A stretch of DNA of 64,000 bases from Caldilineaceae bacterium (GTDB lineage: Bacteria; Chloroflexota; Anaerolineae; Caldilineales; Caldilineaceae), in NCBI GenBank assembly GCA_019637645.1, contig JAHBVH010000036.1, positions 21,315 through 85,314 of the forward strand. The letters run 5' to 3'. Positions 12,203-21,323 of this stretch are shown here, piece by piece. Every line of letters begins with the position of its first letter. Position 1 is the stretch's first letter. The notes below the pieces were generated by a model. The model had not been told where the DNA came from, made no database searches, and was given only the letters and a program-made list of their open reading frames with translations. A program made the position numbers and the translations under genes.

Positions 12203-12823
12203 CTACCGCCGATAGAGTGCCCGAAAACGCAGGCGGGGGGGATCGTCCAGGTTATGCAGCTCTTCCCAAGCGACTGTGCTCAGCCCACAAGTGTGGAAGT
12301 AGGCTAGCTCTGCGCGTGTAAGCGCCCAGGGCGGTCCAGTCCGTTGGTCGGGCGTATCACTGCCAAGGGCAAAGAGAAAGAGTTCCCCAGCGGGGGCGAC
12401 AAAGTTGGCAATGGCGGCCATAGTCGTCTGACGCATGTCAATAGGCAGCGCTTGAATCGTAAAAATTTCCAACACAAAGTCAAACGCACCTTGCCAAGCC
12501 GCTGGCGCCGCCAAGAGATCCGCCACCACATAGGTGACTGCACTTTGGGGAAAGCGCGCTTGACACCAAGCCACGGCAGTCGGTGACAGGTCAAAAGCCG
12601 TCACCTGAAAGCCGCGGCGGGCCAATTCTTCGGCATCATCGCCAAGACCACAACCAATCACCAACGCGCGCCGTCCCGCGCCTTGGAGATTGGTGCGCTG
12701 TGCCCACTGAAAAAAGGCAGGCCGCGGCTGCAACACGGCCCAAGGAACCGCATTGCTGTCCCCTTGGGCTTGTTGATAGAGTTCTTCAAACCAATTCGAT
12801 ACGGGCGGTTGTTGTTCGTCCAT
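12203..12823 (-). CDS. Class I SAM-dependent methyltransferase
   Basis: A 206-aa protein with the SAM-binding motif ALVIGCGLGDDAEEL, acidic ribose-binding strand TAFDLSP, and VVADLLAAP. The fold is the thiopurine-methyltransferase-like Rossmann type. The start at 12823 is chosen because its ATG shares one base with the lysY stop codon (TGATG), indicating translational coupling; a longer frame to 12892 would run deep into lysY. It interrupts the lysine operon between lysY and lysZ. Nothing in the LysW pathway is known to need a methyltransferase, so its substrate is unknown and it may simply be co-transcribed. Confidence 0.85.
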   Translation of the reverse strand: MDEQQPPVSNWFEELYQQAQGDSNAVPWAVLQPRPAFFQWAQRTNLQGAGRRALVIGCGLGDDAEELARRGFQVTAFDLSPTAVAWCQARFPQSAVTYVVADLLAAPAAWQGAFDFVLEIFTIQALPIDMRQTTMAAIANFVAPAGELFLFALGSDTPDQRTGPPWALTRAELAYFHTCGLSTVAWEELHNLDDPPRLRFRALYRR

Positions 12824-13890
12824 CAGATTGGATGTAAGCCAGGGAACAGTAACCCGGTCGTCTCTTCCCACCCCAACATGAGGTTCATACATTGCATTGC
12901 GGTGCCAGCGGCCCCTTTCATGAGGTTATCAATGGCACAGATGGCAACCACGCGCCCGGTCGCCTCGTCAAATTCAAAGCCCACATCGGCATAGTTACTG
13001 CCGGACAGGATCTTAGGCTCGGGATAGCGATAGATGCCGGTCTTTTCCTTCACCAAGCGGACAAAAGGCTCATCCCGATAGACTTGACGGTAAGCACGCC
13101 AGAGATCTTTTTCACCTACGCCGGGTTTGACAAAGAGGTGCGCGGTCGCCAACACCCCGCGGACATTGTCAATCGCGGTTGCGCTCAAATGCACCGCGGC
13201 AGGCGTGCGTTGGGCATGAGGGGTACGGCCAATGGCTTGTAGAATCTCGGCGGTGTGACGATGGCCGGTAGGGGCAAAGCTACGCATGACGCCAGAACGT
13301 TCGGGATGATGGGTAGCATCACTAGATTTATTGCCCCCCTCACTACTCCCCACCTTGACTTCACAAATGACACCGCGGCTTTCATCGATCAGATCATTAG
13401 CAAAGAGCGGCCAAATGGCAAAGTTGGTTGCTGTGGCATTACACCCCACCCCACTCGCATAGCGCGCCGTGGCTAATTCAGCGCGGTGCAATTCCGGCAA
13501 GCCATAGACAAATTTTGCCAGCCAGGCGGGGTTGGCATGGGCCTTGCCATACCAACGGACATAGTCGTCGGGATTGCGCAGCCGAAAGTCGGCACTGAGA
13601 TCAACGATACGTTCGGCTAGACCAGCAAAAGTATCAATGCGCTCCATCGCCCCACCGTGCGGCAACCCTAAGAAGAGCAGATCACAGGCTTCCAGATCGC
13701 TGGCGCTCACAAACTGTAACTTCGTGCGCCCCCGCAGGTTGGGATGCGTGAAGTGGACAAAGGAACCGGCATTGCGCTCGCTAGTTACTTGCTTGACAAC
13801 AACCTGGGGATGATCGAGCAACAGGCGCAACAATTCGCCACCGACATAGCCGGAGCCGCCGACGATGGAAACATTGATCGGTGCTGTCAT
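12823..13890 (-). CDS. lysY: [LysW]-aminoadipyl phosphate reductase
   Basis: A 355-aa NADPH-dependent semialdehyde dehydrogenase of the ArgC/LysY family. The dinucleotide loop is SIVGGSGYVGGELLRLL at the N-terminus, and the catalytic Cys is in SGVGCNATATN. The His in the APTGHRHTAEI region fits the family. It reduces the acyl phosphate made by LysZ to the semialdehyde. AAGGA lies nine bases before the start. Its stop overlaps the methyltransferase start. Confidence 0.9.
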   Translation of the reverse strand: MTAPINVSIVGGSGYVGGELLRLLLDHPQVVVKQVTSERNAGSFVHFTHPNLRGRTKLQFVSASDLEACDLLFLGLPHGGAMERIDTFAGLAERIVDLSADFRLRNPDDYVRWYGKAHANPAWLAKFVYGLPELHRAELATARYASGVGCNATATNFAIWPLFANDLIDESRGVICEVKVGSSEGGNKSSDATHHPERSGVMRSFAPTGHRHTAEILQAIGRTPHAQRTPAAVHLSATAIDNVRGVLATAHLFVKPGVGEKDLWRAYRQVYRDEPFVRLVKEKTGIYRYPEPKILSGSNYADVGFEFDEATGRVVAICAIDNLMKGAAGTAMQCMNLMLGWEETTGLLFPGLHPI

Positions 13891-13965
13891 GTTGGTAAAT
13901 CCTTATCGATACCTAAAGGCAATGATTCAGTGAAAGACAGTTTGAAAAGGGGATAGGAACAGGCC

Positions 13966-13998
13966 ACCCCTGGCCGGTTTTGAAGACCGGTCAGGGGT
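13966..13998. repeat. Dispersed palindromic element copy between lysX and lysY
   Basis: ACCCCTGGCCGGT (13966-13978) pairs with ACCGGTCAGGGGT (13986-13998) with one G-U pair and a 7-nt TTTGAAG loop. It sits between two operon genes, so it is unlikely to be a full terminator. Confidence 0.7.
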
Positions 13999-14022
13999 AA
14001 GGGTGCCGCGCCAAACGATTTC

Positions 14023-14967
14023 TTAGTCGGCAGAAGCACCACTGGTCAGGGAAACCGGCTGGTAGTCACCCGCGCCCCCATTTTTCCAACCGTTGGCCGC
14101 GGCCCAGCCATCTTTGGCCACGCGCAGGGCAAAATCGATCATTCGGCCAGGGATGTCTACACCGGTAGGAGCGATGCTGTTGCGGAATTCCATGGTGTAA
14201 TTCACTTCATTGATCAAAAGACCCCGATCGGGATCTTCGAGTACATCAATCGCCACCACGCCACCACCGACCGCTTTGGCCGCTTGGACACAGATCTCAT
14301 TGAGGTCGGGCGTAACTGGGCAATTGCTCGACTTGCCGCCGCGTGCAGTATTCGTAATCCAGTGAGCCGAATCACGATAAATCGCGCAGATGGTTTCGTT
14401 ACCCACCACAAAGGCGCGAATATCGCGCTCGGGCTTGGCAATATACTCTTGGATATAGAAAATGCTGTGGTGATAGCTCCCCAAGACCTCTTTGTGTTCC
14501 AAGATCGCCTCAGCCGCATCCCGGTCATTGATCTTGCTCAACAGCCGCCCCCAAGAACCAACAGCAGGCTTGAGCACAACGGGATAGCCCATCTCTTCAA
14601 TGGCACGGAGGGCACTTTCCGCGGTATAGGCGACCAACGTGCGCGGCTGTGGCACGCCCGCCGCCGCCAATGCACTGGTCGTTTGAAGTTTATTCCCACA
14701 AATATCGGCAACCTGCGCCGTGTTGACGGTTGCAATGCCACGGTCATTCAAAATCCGCAAGCTATAGAGGGCGCGGCTATGATTGATACAGCGCTCCATG
14801 ATCACATCATATTGGCTATATTGCTCACCATACCGTTGACCACCGGAGATGTCAAAGATCATCTCTTGGTCGTCCAATAACGCAAATTCCAGGCCCCGTT
14901 GTTCGAGTGCCGTAAATAATAATTTTTCTTCAGCACGCACGCGGCTAAAAAGCACACCGATTCTCAT
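14023..14967 (-). CDS. lysX: Alpha-aminoadipate--LysW ligase
   Basis: A 314-aa ATP-grasp ligase of the RimK-like LysX/ArgX group. It attaches the amino group of aminoadipate to the C-terminal Glu of LysW. Recognisable are [19 protein letters not shown] (ATP-grasp lysine and loop), [16 protein letters not shown], and [14 protein letters not shown] for metal binding. The NEVNxTMEF sequence is, as I recall it, the form found in LysX rather than ArgX. AGGGAG lies five bases before the ATG. Directly follows lysW. Confidence 0.92.
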   Translation of the reverse strand: MRIGVLFSRVRAEEKLLFTALEQRGLEFALLDDQEMIFDISGGQRYGEQYSQYDVIMERCINHSRALYSLRILNDRGIATVNTAQVADICGNKLQTTSALAAAGVPQPRTLVAYTAESALRAIEEMGYPVVLKPAVGSWGRLLSKINDRDAAEAILEHKEVLGSYHHSIFYIQEYIAKPERDIRAFVVGNETICAIYRDSAHWITNTARGGKSSNCPVTPDLNEICVQAAKAVGGGVVAIDVLEDPDRGLLINEVNYTMEFRNSIAPTGVDIPGRMIDFALRVAKDGWAAANGWKNGGAGDYQPVSLTSGASAD

Positions 14968-15045
14968 AAATTCTCCCTAGGTTAGGCTGGCAAGGGAACC
15001 CTGGTGGATTGCAACGGTTGGCATTAGCCGCAATCCACCAGCGGA

Positions 15046-15231
15046 TCACTCGCCCCAATCTTCTTCTTCTTCTGGGGCCAAGGCTAATTCCAACGGATCA
15101 ATGCTGACTACTTCCAGATCGGCACCACAATCGGGACATTGGGTGATTTCATTCTGCATGACGTTGGTCAGCTCGATCTCGGCAAAACATTCTGGGCATT
15201 CAGCAACACCAGTCACGGTCTTCAGAGCCAT
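15046..15231 (-). CDS. lysW: LysW amino-group carrier protein
   Basis: A 61-aa acidic carrier protein. Two CxxC pairs (CPEC near residue 12 and CPDC near residue 32) form a zinc knuckle, and the C-terminus ends EDWGE, the conserved tail whose last Glu is joined to aminoadipate. LysW carries intermediates through LysX, LysZ, LysY, LysJ and LysK, protecting the amino group. AGGAG precedes the ATG. Recognition is secure and decides that the whole cluster is for LysW-dependent lysine synthesis. Confidence 0.96.
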   Translation of the reverse strand: MALKTVTGVAECPECFAEIELTNVMQNEITQCPDCGADLEVVSIDPLELALAPEEEEDWGE

Positions 15232-15279
15232 TTGTTTTCTCCTCTTCTTGCAACTATTTCATCAAACACGTAAATTTTA

Positions 15280-15362
15280 TAGAAATTATGCACTTGGGCA
15301 GGAGCTGGCCGGTTTTGAAAACCTGTCAGCGCTTGTCGGATCAGGCAACTGTGCAACTTCTA
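15280..15362. repeat. Dispersed palindromic element, full-length copy
   Basis: Ends are TAGAAATTATGCA and TGCAACTTCTA (inverted), and the core is GCTGGCCGGTTTTGAAAACC followed by TGTCAGC. In reverse complement it aligns with the copy at 22854-22937 over its whole length. Located between the homoisocitrate dehydrogenase gene and lysW. Confidence 0.75.
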
Positions 15363-15448
15363 TTGTAAAAAAGTTTTTCGCAGCGAAGAGCGCGATTTTT
15401 ACGAAATACCGAGAAAGCTTCGCTGCGTTCAGGCATTCACGGCCAAGC

Positions 15449-16477
15449 TTACAGATAGGCGACCACCGCTTGGGTCACTTGAGCGGTGGTCGCGTCTCCA
15501 CCTAAATCGCGGCTCCAGGGACCATGCTGGAGCACTTGTTGCACGGCCTGTTGCAACTGCTGGGCCGCGGTGGGTTGGCCGATGCTTTCGAGTAGCAATG
15601 CGGCAGCCAGGATCGTCGCCAGGGGATTGGCAATGCCTTGCCCGGCAATATCGGGCGCACTCCCATGGACCGGCTCGGCGACCACAAAGTTGGTCCCTAC
15701 ATTGGCGCTAGGGGCTAACCCCAGCCCCCCCACCAAAGCGGCGGCGGCATCGCTCAAAATATCGCCATAGAGATTGGGGGCGACCACCACATCATAACGC
15801 TGCGGAGAGCGGATCAGATGGTAGACCATAGAATCGACCAATTGCTCCTCTACTTGCACATCGGGGTAGGCTTGGGCCACCCCCAGCGCACACTCGCGAA
15901 AGAGACCATCGGTCAGGCTCAGTACATTCGCCTTATGGACAATCGTTACCAACGGTGGCCGCTGTGGATGCTGGATATGGCGCTGCCGCGCTTGTTGGAA
16001 TGCGGTGTGAGCAATCCGCGTCGAGGCCCGCCGTGAAATGATCCGTTCGGCCAAGGCTGTTTCGCCCTCTTCCACCCAGCGCTCTTGCTTGACATACAGA
16101 CATTCGGTATTTTCGCGCACAATCAGCAGATCTACGTCGGGTTGGCTGCCCGCGACGGGGGCCGAGACAACCGGCCGTAGATTGGCATAGAGGTCAAACT
16201 GTTTGCGCAGCCCGATGATGGGGCTGCTATAGCCCGCCACGCGCTGGCTTGGCGAACTTACCGCGCCAAAGAGCGCACCGGCACAGTTCCGTAGCGCGTC
16301 TATGGTGGCCGTGGGCAAAGCTGTTCCCTGGGCTTGAAAGGTCTCCCACCCGGCATCCAAGCGGACGAAGGTGAGGGGCAGGCCAGTCGCCACCAAGGCC
16401 GCTTGCGCCGCTGGAACGACTTCTTGACCAATCCCATCCCCTGGGATTAACGCGATGCGCAATGTCTCTTCTACCAT
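15449..16477 (-). CDS. hicd: Homoisocitrate dehydrogenase
   Basis: A 342-aa beta-decarboxylating dehydrogenase of the isopropylmalate/isocitrate family. The substrate-binding stretch is [19 protein letters not shown], and [24 protein letters not shown] and [18 protein letters not shown] carry the catalytic Tyr, Lys and metal-binding Asp residues. It oxidises homoisocitrate to 2-oxoadipate with NAD. Placement between lysU and lysW points to homoisocitrate rather than isopropylmalate. It starts nine bases after the preceding Nudix gene. Confidence 0.88.
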   Translation of the reverse strand: MVEETLRIALIPGDGIGQEVVPAAQAALVATGLPLTFVRLDAGWETFQAQGTALPTATIDALRNCAGALFGAVSSPSQRVAGYSSPIIGLRKQFDLYANLRPVVSAPVAGSQPDVDLLIVRENTECLYVKQERWVEEGETALAERIISRRASTRIAHTAFQQARQRHIQHPQRPPLVTIVHKANVLSLTDGLFRECALGVAQAYPDVQVEEQLVDSMVYHLIRSPQRYDVVVAPNLYGDILSDAAAALVGGLGLAPSANVGTNFVVAEPVHGSAPDIAGQGIANPLATILAAALLLESIGQPTAAQQLQQAVQQVLQHGPWSRDLGGDATTAQVTQAVVAYL

Positions 16478-16486
16478 GATGGTCCG

Positions 16487-16951
16487 TTACCACTTTCCGA
16501 CATAAGGCCCCGGCCCGGCGGCCAACTCTTGCAAGCGGCGGCCACAGCCAGGGGATAGATCAGCCGGCAGCGCCGCCAACGGGAACCACTGACAAGCGTC
16601 AATTTCCCACTGGTCGGTAGCTTGGCCGATCTGAAAGTTGTTGCAAACAAAAACAGCAATATGGTCGCTTTTGCTTTCGTAAAAATTGGTGTACATCCCC
16701 AATAGCCTGGGCGTTTCCAGCAAACGCGCGCCAGCTTCTTCAGTGGCTTCCCGCGCGGTCGCGGCGAGCAACGTTTCACGCCGCTTGACCGCCCCACCCG
16801 GGAAATACCAGTGTGCCTGATAGGTATGGCGCACCAAGAGTATCTGGTCATCCTGAATCAGGATCAGCCGAACCCCCACCACAAACGGTCGGCTGATCCG
16901 CCACCATAGACTGTAAAGAAAATAGGCCAGCCGTAGAACAACCTTCTTCAT
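16487..16951 (-). CDS. Nudix hydrolase in the lysine operon (first)
   Basis: A small Nudix hydrolase of about 154 aa. The Nudix box GGAVKRRETLLAATAREATEEAGA fits GX5EX7REUXEEXGU exactly. The start could be the ATG at 16951 or an upstream GTG at 16966. A hydrophobic N-terminus (LRLAYFLYSLWWRISRP) may associate it with the membrane. Nudix enzymes cleave nucleoside diphosphates linked to another group; the substrate here is not evident. It sits between lysU and hicd with a 9-bp gap to hicd, so it is co-transcribed with lysine genes. Confidence 0.85.
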   Translation of the reverse strand: MKKVVLRLAYFLYSLWWRISRPFVVGVRLILIQDDQILLVRHTYQAHWYFPGGAVKRRETLLAATAREATEEAGARLLETPRLLGMYTNFYESKSDHIAVFVCNNFQIGQATDQWEIDACQWFPLAALPADLSPGCGRRLQELAAGPGPYVGKW

Positions 16952-16999
16952 CCCACAATACCCCACGTGCGCGGTGCCTGCCTAACCGATAATGACCAC

Positions 17000-17536
17000 T
17001 CAGTTGACAGCCAGGACGCGCTCACCAGCAGACGGCGTCGTAGGAACACCCATTTTCTGCTTGACATACTCCACTAAGCCCCCCGCCGCCACAATACCCA
17101 TGACACTGGGGCTAAAGGGCGGGAAAGTAAATTCGCCCGCAGCACAGGTGATCCGATTGGCAACCAGATCGACAGCCACGCGCTCCCCCGGTTGAATGGC
17201 CTGCGCCGCGGCAGGGCAAACAATCGCCAACAGGCCACAGTTAAGCGCGTTGCGATAAAAGATACGGCTAAAGCTTTCGGCGATCAACACCTGGACGCCG
17301 CTATAGACCAAACAAGTGGCAGCCTGTTCGCGGCTCGATCCACAGCCCCAGTTGCGTCCCGCCACAATCATATCCCCTGGCTGCACCGCGCTCGCAAAGT
17401 TGGGATCTAAATCTTCGAGGGCATGCCGGGCAATTTCAGTCCGGCCCGTTACCGTATATGTATATTTCCCGGGGAAGATCACATCGGTATTGACATTATC
17501 CCCATATTTCCAAGCCCGCCCACCTAGCACTTGCAT
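17000..17536 (-). CDS. lysU: Homoaconitase small subunit
   Basis: A 178-aa aconitase swivel-domain protein, the small subunit of the isopropylmalate-isomerase-like enzymes. The start at 17536 is chosen for GGGGAGG nine bases before the ATG; a longer frame to 17584 overlaps no family sequence. [13 protein letters not shown] and [14 protein letters not shown] are the family motifs. With LysT it converts homocitrate to homoisocitrate. It follows lysT by 57 bp. LeuD is the close homologue; operon context favours LysU. Confidence 0.88.
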   Translation of the reverse strand: MQVLGGRAWKYGDNVNTDVIFPGKYTYTVTGRTEIARHALEDLDPNFASAVQPGDMIVAGRNWGCGSSREQAATCLVYSGVQVLIAESFSRIFYRNALNCGLLAIVCPAAAQAIQPGERVAVDLVANRITCAAGEFTFPPFSPSVMGIVAAGGLVEYVKQKMGVPTTPSAGERVLAVN

Positions 17537-17593
17537 CCTATCCTCCCCTTTGCTTCTAGCTAGCCAACTTGTGCGCAGCGACAAGCCGCAACG

Positions 17594-18976
17594 TTAGACG
17601 GTTACCTCACGCGGATCAGCGATCACCCCTTTGATCGCTGAAGCAGCGACGACCGCGGGGCTCGCTAAATAAATTTCGGAATCGCGCGTCCCCATGCGTC
17701 CTTGGAAATTCCGATTTGCGCTCGAGATCGTCACCTCTTTAGGCGCAGGAATCCCCATGTGGTTGCCCATACAAGGGCCACAGCCCGGGATCCCAATCAT
17801 CGCCCCGGCTTCAGTTAAGGTCTGAATATAGCCCAAGCGCAGCGATTCTTGCAACACCTGATTAGAGGCCGGAATGACCAGGAGACGGGTGCCTGGTGCG
17901 ACTTGGTGACCTTGCAAAACGGCCGCGGCGGCAGCCAGATCTTCCACGCGGCCATTGGTGCAGGTGCCAATAAAGGCTTGTTGCACTCGGGTGCCCGCCA
18001 CTTGCGACAGCGGCTTGACATGATCCATCGAGTGCGGACAAGCGATATAGGGCTCTAGCTCTTCGGCGCGGTAGCGATAGGTCGCCACATAATCAGCGTC
18101 GGCATCGGGGTAGAGGGCATTGGCCGCGAGTTCAGCCTGGATGGCCTGCGTTTGGGCGAGGAGCGTCTCTGCCGCGCTACGGTCGGTCACGGGCCAGGGT
18201 TGGCCGGCGGCTCGCCATTCACGTCGCGCCTTGCGTTCCGCCAAATAGCCAAAAACCTTATCATCAGGAGCCATATAAGCAGTTTTGACCCCAAACTCGG
18301 CCATTTGGTTGGGCAAGACCATGCGCGATTCTAAGGAAAGCGCGGCAATGCCGGTTCCACTAAATTCGACCGACATATAGAGGCCACCATCAACGCCGAG
18401 ATCCCCCATGATCCGCAAGGCAAAATCTTTCGTCGTGACGCCAGGGGGTAGCGCGCCCTCGAGGATGATCTGCATCGACTCAGGCACGCGCAACCAAAGT
18501 TCGCCGGTTGCCCAAAGGACAGCCACTTCGCTGCGCCCAATCCCCGCGCCAAAGGCACCTAGCCAGCCAAAATGGGTGGTGTGGGAATCCGAGCCTAGAA
18601 TTAATTGGCCGGGCGCGACCAGGGCTTCTTCACTGAAAACTTGATGACAAATGCCGCGGCCAGCTTCAAAAAAATGACGAATCCCTTGTTCCGCCACAAA
18701 GGCGCGAATCTCGGCGTGATTTTGGGCGTGTTTGGTCGTGGGGGCCGGGACGGCGTGATCCAGGGTAATGGCCATTCGCTCGGGGATCAGCACCCGCGGT
18801 TGCTGGAATTCCAACCAGATTTGGCGAATCGCCGCGGTGTTATCGTGGCTCAAGACCACATCAGGGCGGGCATCCACCACTTGACCAACGGCAACGGTCG
18901 GCAAACCAGTCGCACGGGCAAGGGCTTTCTGGGCAAAGCTTTGGCGAGGGAGAGAGAGCGCAGCAGGGCTATTCAT
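17594..18976 (-). CDS. lysT: Homoaconitase large subunit
   Basis: A 460-aa iron-sulfur dehydratase large subunit. One cluster Cys lies in [11 protein letters not shown] and two more in [31 protein letters not shown] is the substrate-site signature. With LysU it isomerises homocitrate through cis-homoaconitate. Slightly longer than LeuC of similar organisms at the N-terminus. Its ribosome site (GAGGAAAG) is distant from the ATG. The call as LysT rather than LeuC rests on the operon. Confidence 0.88.
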   Translation of the reverse strand: MNSPAALSLPRQSFAQKALARATGLPTVAVGQVVDARPDVVLSHDNTAAIRQIWLEFQQPRVLIPERMAITLDHAVPAPTTKHAQNHAEIRAFVAEQGIRHFFEAGRGICHQVFSEEALVAPGQLILGSDSHTTHFGWLGAFGAGIGRSEVAVLWATGELWLRVPESMQIILEGALPPGVTTKDFALRIMGDLGVDGGLYMSVEFSGTGIAALSLESRMVLPNQMAEFGVKTAYMAPDDKVFGYLAERKARREWRAAGQPWPVTDRSAAETLLAQTQAIQAELAANALYPDADADYVATYRYRAEELEPYIACPHSMDHVKPLSQVAGTRVQQAFIGTCTNGRVEDLAAAAAVLQGHQVAPGTRLLVIPASNQVLQESLRLGYIQTLTEAGAMIGIPGCGPCMGNHMGIPAPKEVTISSANRNFQGRMGTRDSEIYLASPAVVAASAIKGVIADPREVTV

Positions 18977-19056
18977 AAAAATGTAACGCTTTCCTCAGGT
19001 ACGATAGATAGCTTGCAATCCTTGGTTCTAGACCGAAGTGCGGGGGGATGCGTCGG

Positions 19057-19650
19057 CTAGATTTGTTGATGTAATAATAAATAGGCAACTGCCGCCACAA
19101 CTACCCGATCTTTGATCACCCCGGTACGCACGGCCTCTTGCAGCCAGGCGAGCGAAACCCAATGCAATGTCACAAACTCAGCTGGATCGCGCCGCGGTTG
19201 GGTAGTCGGCTGTAAATTCCAGGCGGCGTAGAGATGGCTGCTCATGGTTCCCAGAGCGGGATTATCCCAAACCACACCAAGATAGCGTACGGCAGGCGTT
19301 GTTGCCCCAGGGGCGGGCAATGGCGTATAGCCCGTTTCTTCCCGTAATTCACGCAAGGCACCGGTATAGGTGTCTTCCCTGTGGTCCAGTAAGCCACCCG
19401 GCAATTGCCAGATCACTTCCTGTACGCCATGCCGATATTCACGCTCCAAGAGGACTTCCCCCGCCGGGTTAAAGCCAATCACAGCAACGCCCAGCCCAGC
19501 CGGTTCGAGCCGCGTATAGGCATAGTGTTGCCCCGTTGGTAATTGGACCTGATCCACGGCCACCGTGAGCCAGCGATTCCGAAACGCCTGCTCGGTATGG
19601 AGCGTTTGCCAGGGCAGCGGATCAGCGGGCGCAGCGGCAGGTTCACTCAT
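19057..19650 (-). CDS. Nudix hydrolase of ADP-ribose pyrophosphatase type, coupled to homocitrate synthase
   Basis: A 197-aa Nudix protein. The box [24 protein letters not shown] fits the family, and the N-terminal strands ([19 protein letters not shown]) resemble ADP-ribose or sugar-nucleotide pyrophosphatases. Its ATG overlaps the homocitrate synthase stop as ATGA, a 4-base overlap, so the two are translationally coupled. It is the second Nudix gene of the operon. Its link to lysine synthesis is unclear; it may clear a nucleotide by-product or be a passenger. Confidence 0.85.
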   Translation of the reverse strand: MSEPAAAPADPLPWQTLHTEQAFRNRWLTVAVDQVQLPTGQHYAYTRLEPAGLGVAVIGFNPAGEVLLEREYRHGVQEVIWQLPGGLLDHREDTYTGALRELREETGYTPLPAPGATTPAVRYLGVVWDNPALGTMSSHLYAAWNLQPTTQPRRDPAEFVTLHWVSLAWLQEAVRTGVIKDRVVVAAVAYLLLHQQI

Positions 19651-20855
19651 GCGAAAACCCCAAGTGGCGCGGCGGGATCGGTAGCCTTGCCATCCTCTGC
19701 CGGGTGCAACAATTCTGGCATGACACTCTGGCTGTGATAGTTGCGCAATAAGACATCAACATCGTCTAAATTCAGCCGTTTTTGATCGGCCAATGTTTTG
19801 ATCTGGGCCGTAATGATCTTGATATCATCATCACTTAGCGCTAGCTGCAACTGTTCGGCACGTTGCTTGATCGCATTCCAGCCCGTCAAGCGGTGAGCAA
19901 CGTGGATATACCGCGTGAGCCCAAAGTCTGCTGGGTCGAGAATTTCATAGGTGCTGGGGTTATTAAGAATGGCCTTGGCATGAATGCCAGCCTTATGCGT
20001 AAAAGCTGTGTAGCCGGTGATGTAGTTATTAAAGGGGACATCCACACTAACTAAGCCGGCAACATAGTTTTCTACCTCGCGCAAAAGAGGCAAATTGTAA
20101 CGGCCACGGATCAGGTCGGCATTGTAGGTATACATGCGTGCAATCAGGCCACCCAAAGGGGTGATGCCATTGCGTTCCCCGATCCCCAACACGGAGGTAT
20201 CTACATGGGTTGCGCCAGCTTCGAGTGCGCAATAGGCATTCGCCACGGCACAGCCAGTATCATTATGGCCGTGGAACTCAATATCGCAGGAGACCACACT
20301 GCGCAAGGTCCGCACCAAGTCGTAGACCTGGCGCGGGTTAGCAACGCCGACCGTATCAGCAATGCCAACGCGGTTGACCCCAATCTGATCGACGGCGCGA
20401 TAGATAGTCAGGAGATCGACCAAGTCGCTGCGAAAGCTATCTTCGCTGCTAAAACGGACTTCCAACCCTTGGCTTTTGACAAACTCAATGACCTGAATGG
20501 CTGAATCAATAATATAGGGAATGTCTTTGCCATGAGAAAATTCGCGCAGGTAGCTGCTTGTGCCGAAGACGACATCAATGCCATCGACACCGGTATCGAT
20601 CGCCATTTTGGCATCATCCATATGGCAGCGAACGTGGGTCAGGATCTTGGAGTTGAGCCCCAACGACGCGATGCGGGTACAGTCCTGTTGGCTTTGGGGG
20701 CTGGCAGCGGGGGAAGTCAATTCCAAATATTCAACACCCAGCGCATCGAGCAAACGCGCGATCTCGACTTTTTGGTCGCTGGTAAAAAACGCATTGGCAA
20801 ACTGCTCACCCTCACGGAGGGTTGACTCAATAATTGCAAAGTTGTCCAAGCTCAT
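19647..20855 (-). CDS. hcs: Homocitrate synthase
   Basis: A 402-aa enzyme of the DRE-TIM family. [17 protein letters not shown] carries the catalytic Arg/Glu start, [20 protein letters not shown] the metal-binding His pair, and [15 protein letters not shown] the distal His. It condenses 2-oxoglutarate and acetyl-CoA, the committed step to lysine by the aminoadipate route. The sequence reads as the Thermus-type homocitrate synthase rather than isopropylmalate synthase because it is short and lacks the LeuA regulatory domain. It is the first structural gene after the attenuator. AGTTC-rich sequence with GGGGAG precedes the ATG. Confidence 0.92.
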   Translation of the reverse strand: MSLDNFAIIESTLREGEQFANAFFTSDQKVEIARLLDALGVEYLELTSPAASPQSQQDCTRIASLGLNSKILTHVRCHMDDAKMAIDTGVDGIDVVFGTSSYLREFSHGKDIPYIIDSAIQVIEFVKSQGLEVRFSSEDSFRSDLVDLLTIYRAVDQIGVNRVGIADTVGVANPRQVYDLVRTLRSVVSCDIEFHGHNDTGCAVANAYCALEAGATHVDTSVLGIGERNGITPLGGLIARMYTYNADLIRGRYNLPLLREVENYVAGLVSVDVPFNNYITGYTAFTHKAGIHAKAILNNPSTYEILDPADFGLTRYIHVAHRLTGWNAIKQRAEQLQLALSDDDIKIITAQIKTLADQKRLNLDDVDVLLRNYHSQSVMPELLHPAEDGKATDPAAPLGVFA

Positions 20856-20904
20856 AAAGAACTCCCCAATAAATCGGCGCTGTCACTCGACTGAATTATG
20901 AACA

Positions 20905-20938
20905 CAAAAAACCGGCCTATCCGTCTGGATGGCCGGTT
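20905..20938 (-). terminator. Attenuator terminator upstream of homocitrate synthase
   Basis: On the minus strand AACCGGCC and ATCC pair with GGAT and GGCCGGTT around a 4-nt loop, with a single-base bulge, followed by six T residues. It stands before the first structural gene and after the leader frame, the position of an attenuator. The segment 20975-20964 (CTGGCCATCCGT) can instead pair with its 3' arm, and GTCTGG (20977-20972) with CCAGAC (20928-20923). Confidence 0.75.
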
Positions 20939-20956
20939 GCGAACAGTTCAAAGCAG

Positions 20957-21003
20957 AGCAAGCACGGATGGCCAGACACTCAGGTCAGGTTATCAGGCTT
21001 GCT
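20957..21003 (-). promoter_or_regulatory. Attenuator segments 1 and 2 (protector and antiterminator)
   Basis: AGCAAGC (21003-20997), overlapping the last Ser and Lys codons of the leader frame, pairs with GCTTGCT (20963-20957). The enclosed segment contains the sequences able to disrupt the terminator. If a ribosome stalls at the Lys codons this first hairpin is blocked and the antiterminator can form. This is a model drawn from base pairing only. Confidence 0.5.
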
Positions 21004-21048
21004 TTTCTTATTGGTGGCCAGAAAGCCAGCACAAAGGGTGTTGTTCAC
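20980..21048 (-). CDS. Lysine operon leader peptide (22 aa)
   Basis: A GTG-initiated frame of 22 codons ending in TGA, with Lys at codons 14, 15 and 17 (Asn-Lys-Lys-Ser-Lys). An in-frame TAG lies just upstream, so GTG is the only sensible start; AGGG lies seven bases before it. Three lysines in four codons directly before competing hairpins is the classical layout of amino-acid attenuation. From memory, leader-peptide attenuation of the lysine cluster has been described in Thermus thermophilus. The peptide itself would have no function beyond sensing charged tRNA-Lys. Confidence 0.6.
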   Translation of the reverse strand: MNNTLCAGFLATNKKSKPDNLT

Positions 21049-21064
21049 GTTTACGCCCTATGAC

Positions 21065-21097
21065 TATACGCTGAATACACGCTGACTACACGCTATG
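21065..21097. repeat. Three 11-bp direct repeats before the lysine leader
   Basis: TATACGCTGAA, TACACGCTGAC and TACACGCTATG follow one another directly. They overlap the likely promoter of the lysine operon and could be a regulator site; no regulator is known. Confidence 0.55.
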
Positions 21098-21226
21098 AAT
21101 CTGCCTATGAACTGCGTCTTATCGTTCTTTGCGGATAAGCATAGATTTTAGGTAATCAACCTACCGGATGGGAATGATATCAACTTGCGCATTTGCTGTC
21201 AAATGCCTGTGTAGGCAAATCACAAT

Positions 21227-21296
21227 TGCGCGGTGAGGTATGCGCGGTGAAGTATGCGCGGTGAAGTATGCGCGGTGAAGTATGCGCGGTGAAGTG
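21227..21296. repeat. 14-bp tandem repeat, five copies
   Basis: Five units of TGCGCGGTGAAGTA (first with one change, last ending in G). They lie just after the hybrid kinase gene, upstream of the lysine control region. Confidence 0.9.
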
Positions 21297-21323
21297 ACAG
21301 AAGAGTGTGGAGCAATAGATTAC

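Larger units (their letters stand above)
20856..21323. other. Lysine operon control region and spacer
   Basis: A 468-bp region holding the leader peptide and attenuator (20905-21048), three 11-bp direct repeats TAYACGCTGAM (21065-21097) just upstream where a TATAGT could be a -10 element, and the 14-bp tandem repeat at 21227-21296. No additional protein gene is seen. Confidence 0.6.

Noticed and set aside
12824..12892. Longer N-terminus for the operon methyltransferase
   Set aside because: The extra codons overlap the lysY coding end, and the ATG at 12823 is coupled to the lysY stop codon.
20856..21050. Lysine riboswitch or T-box in front of homocitrate synthase
   Set aside because: I see neither the conserved five-helix lysine aptamer core nor a T-box TGGNACCGCG sequence. 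The Lys-codon leader frame explains the terminator better.
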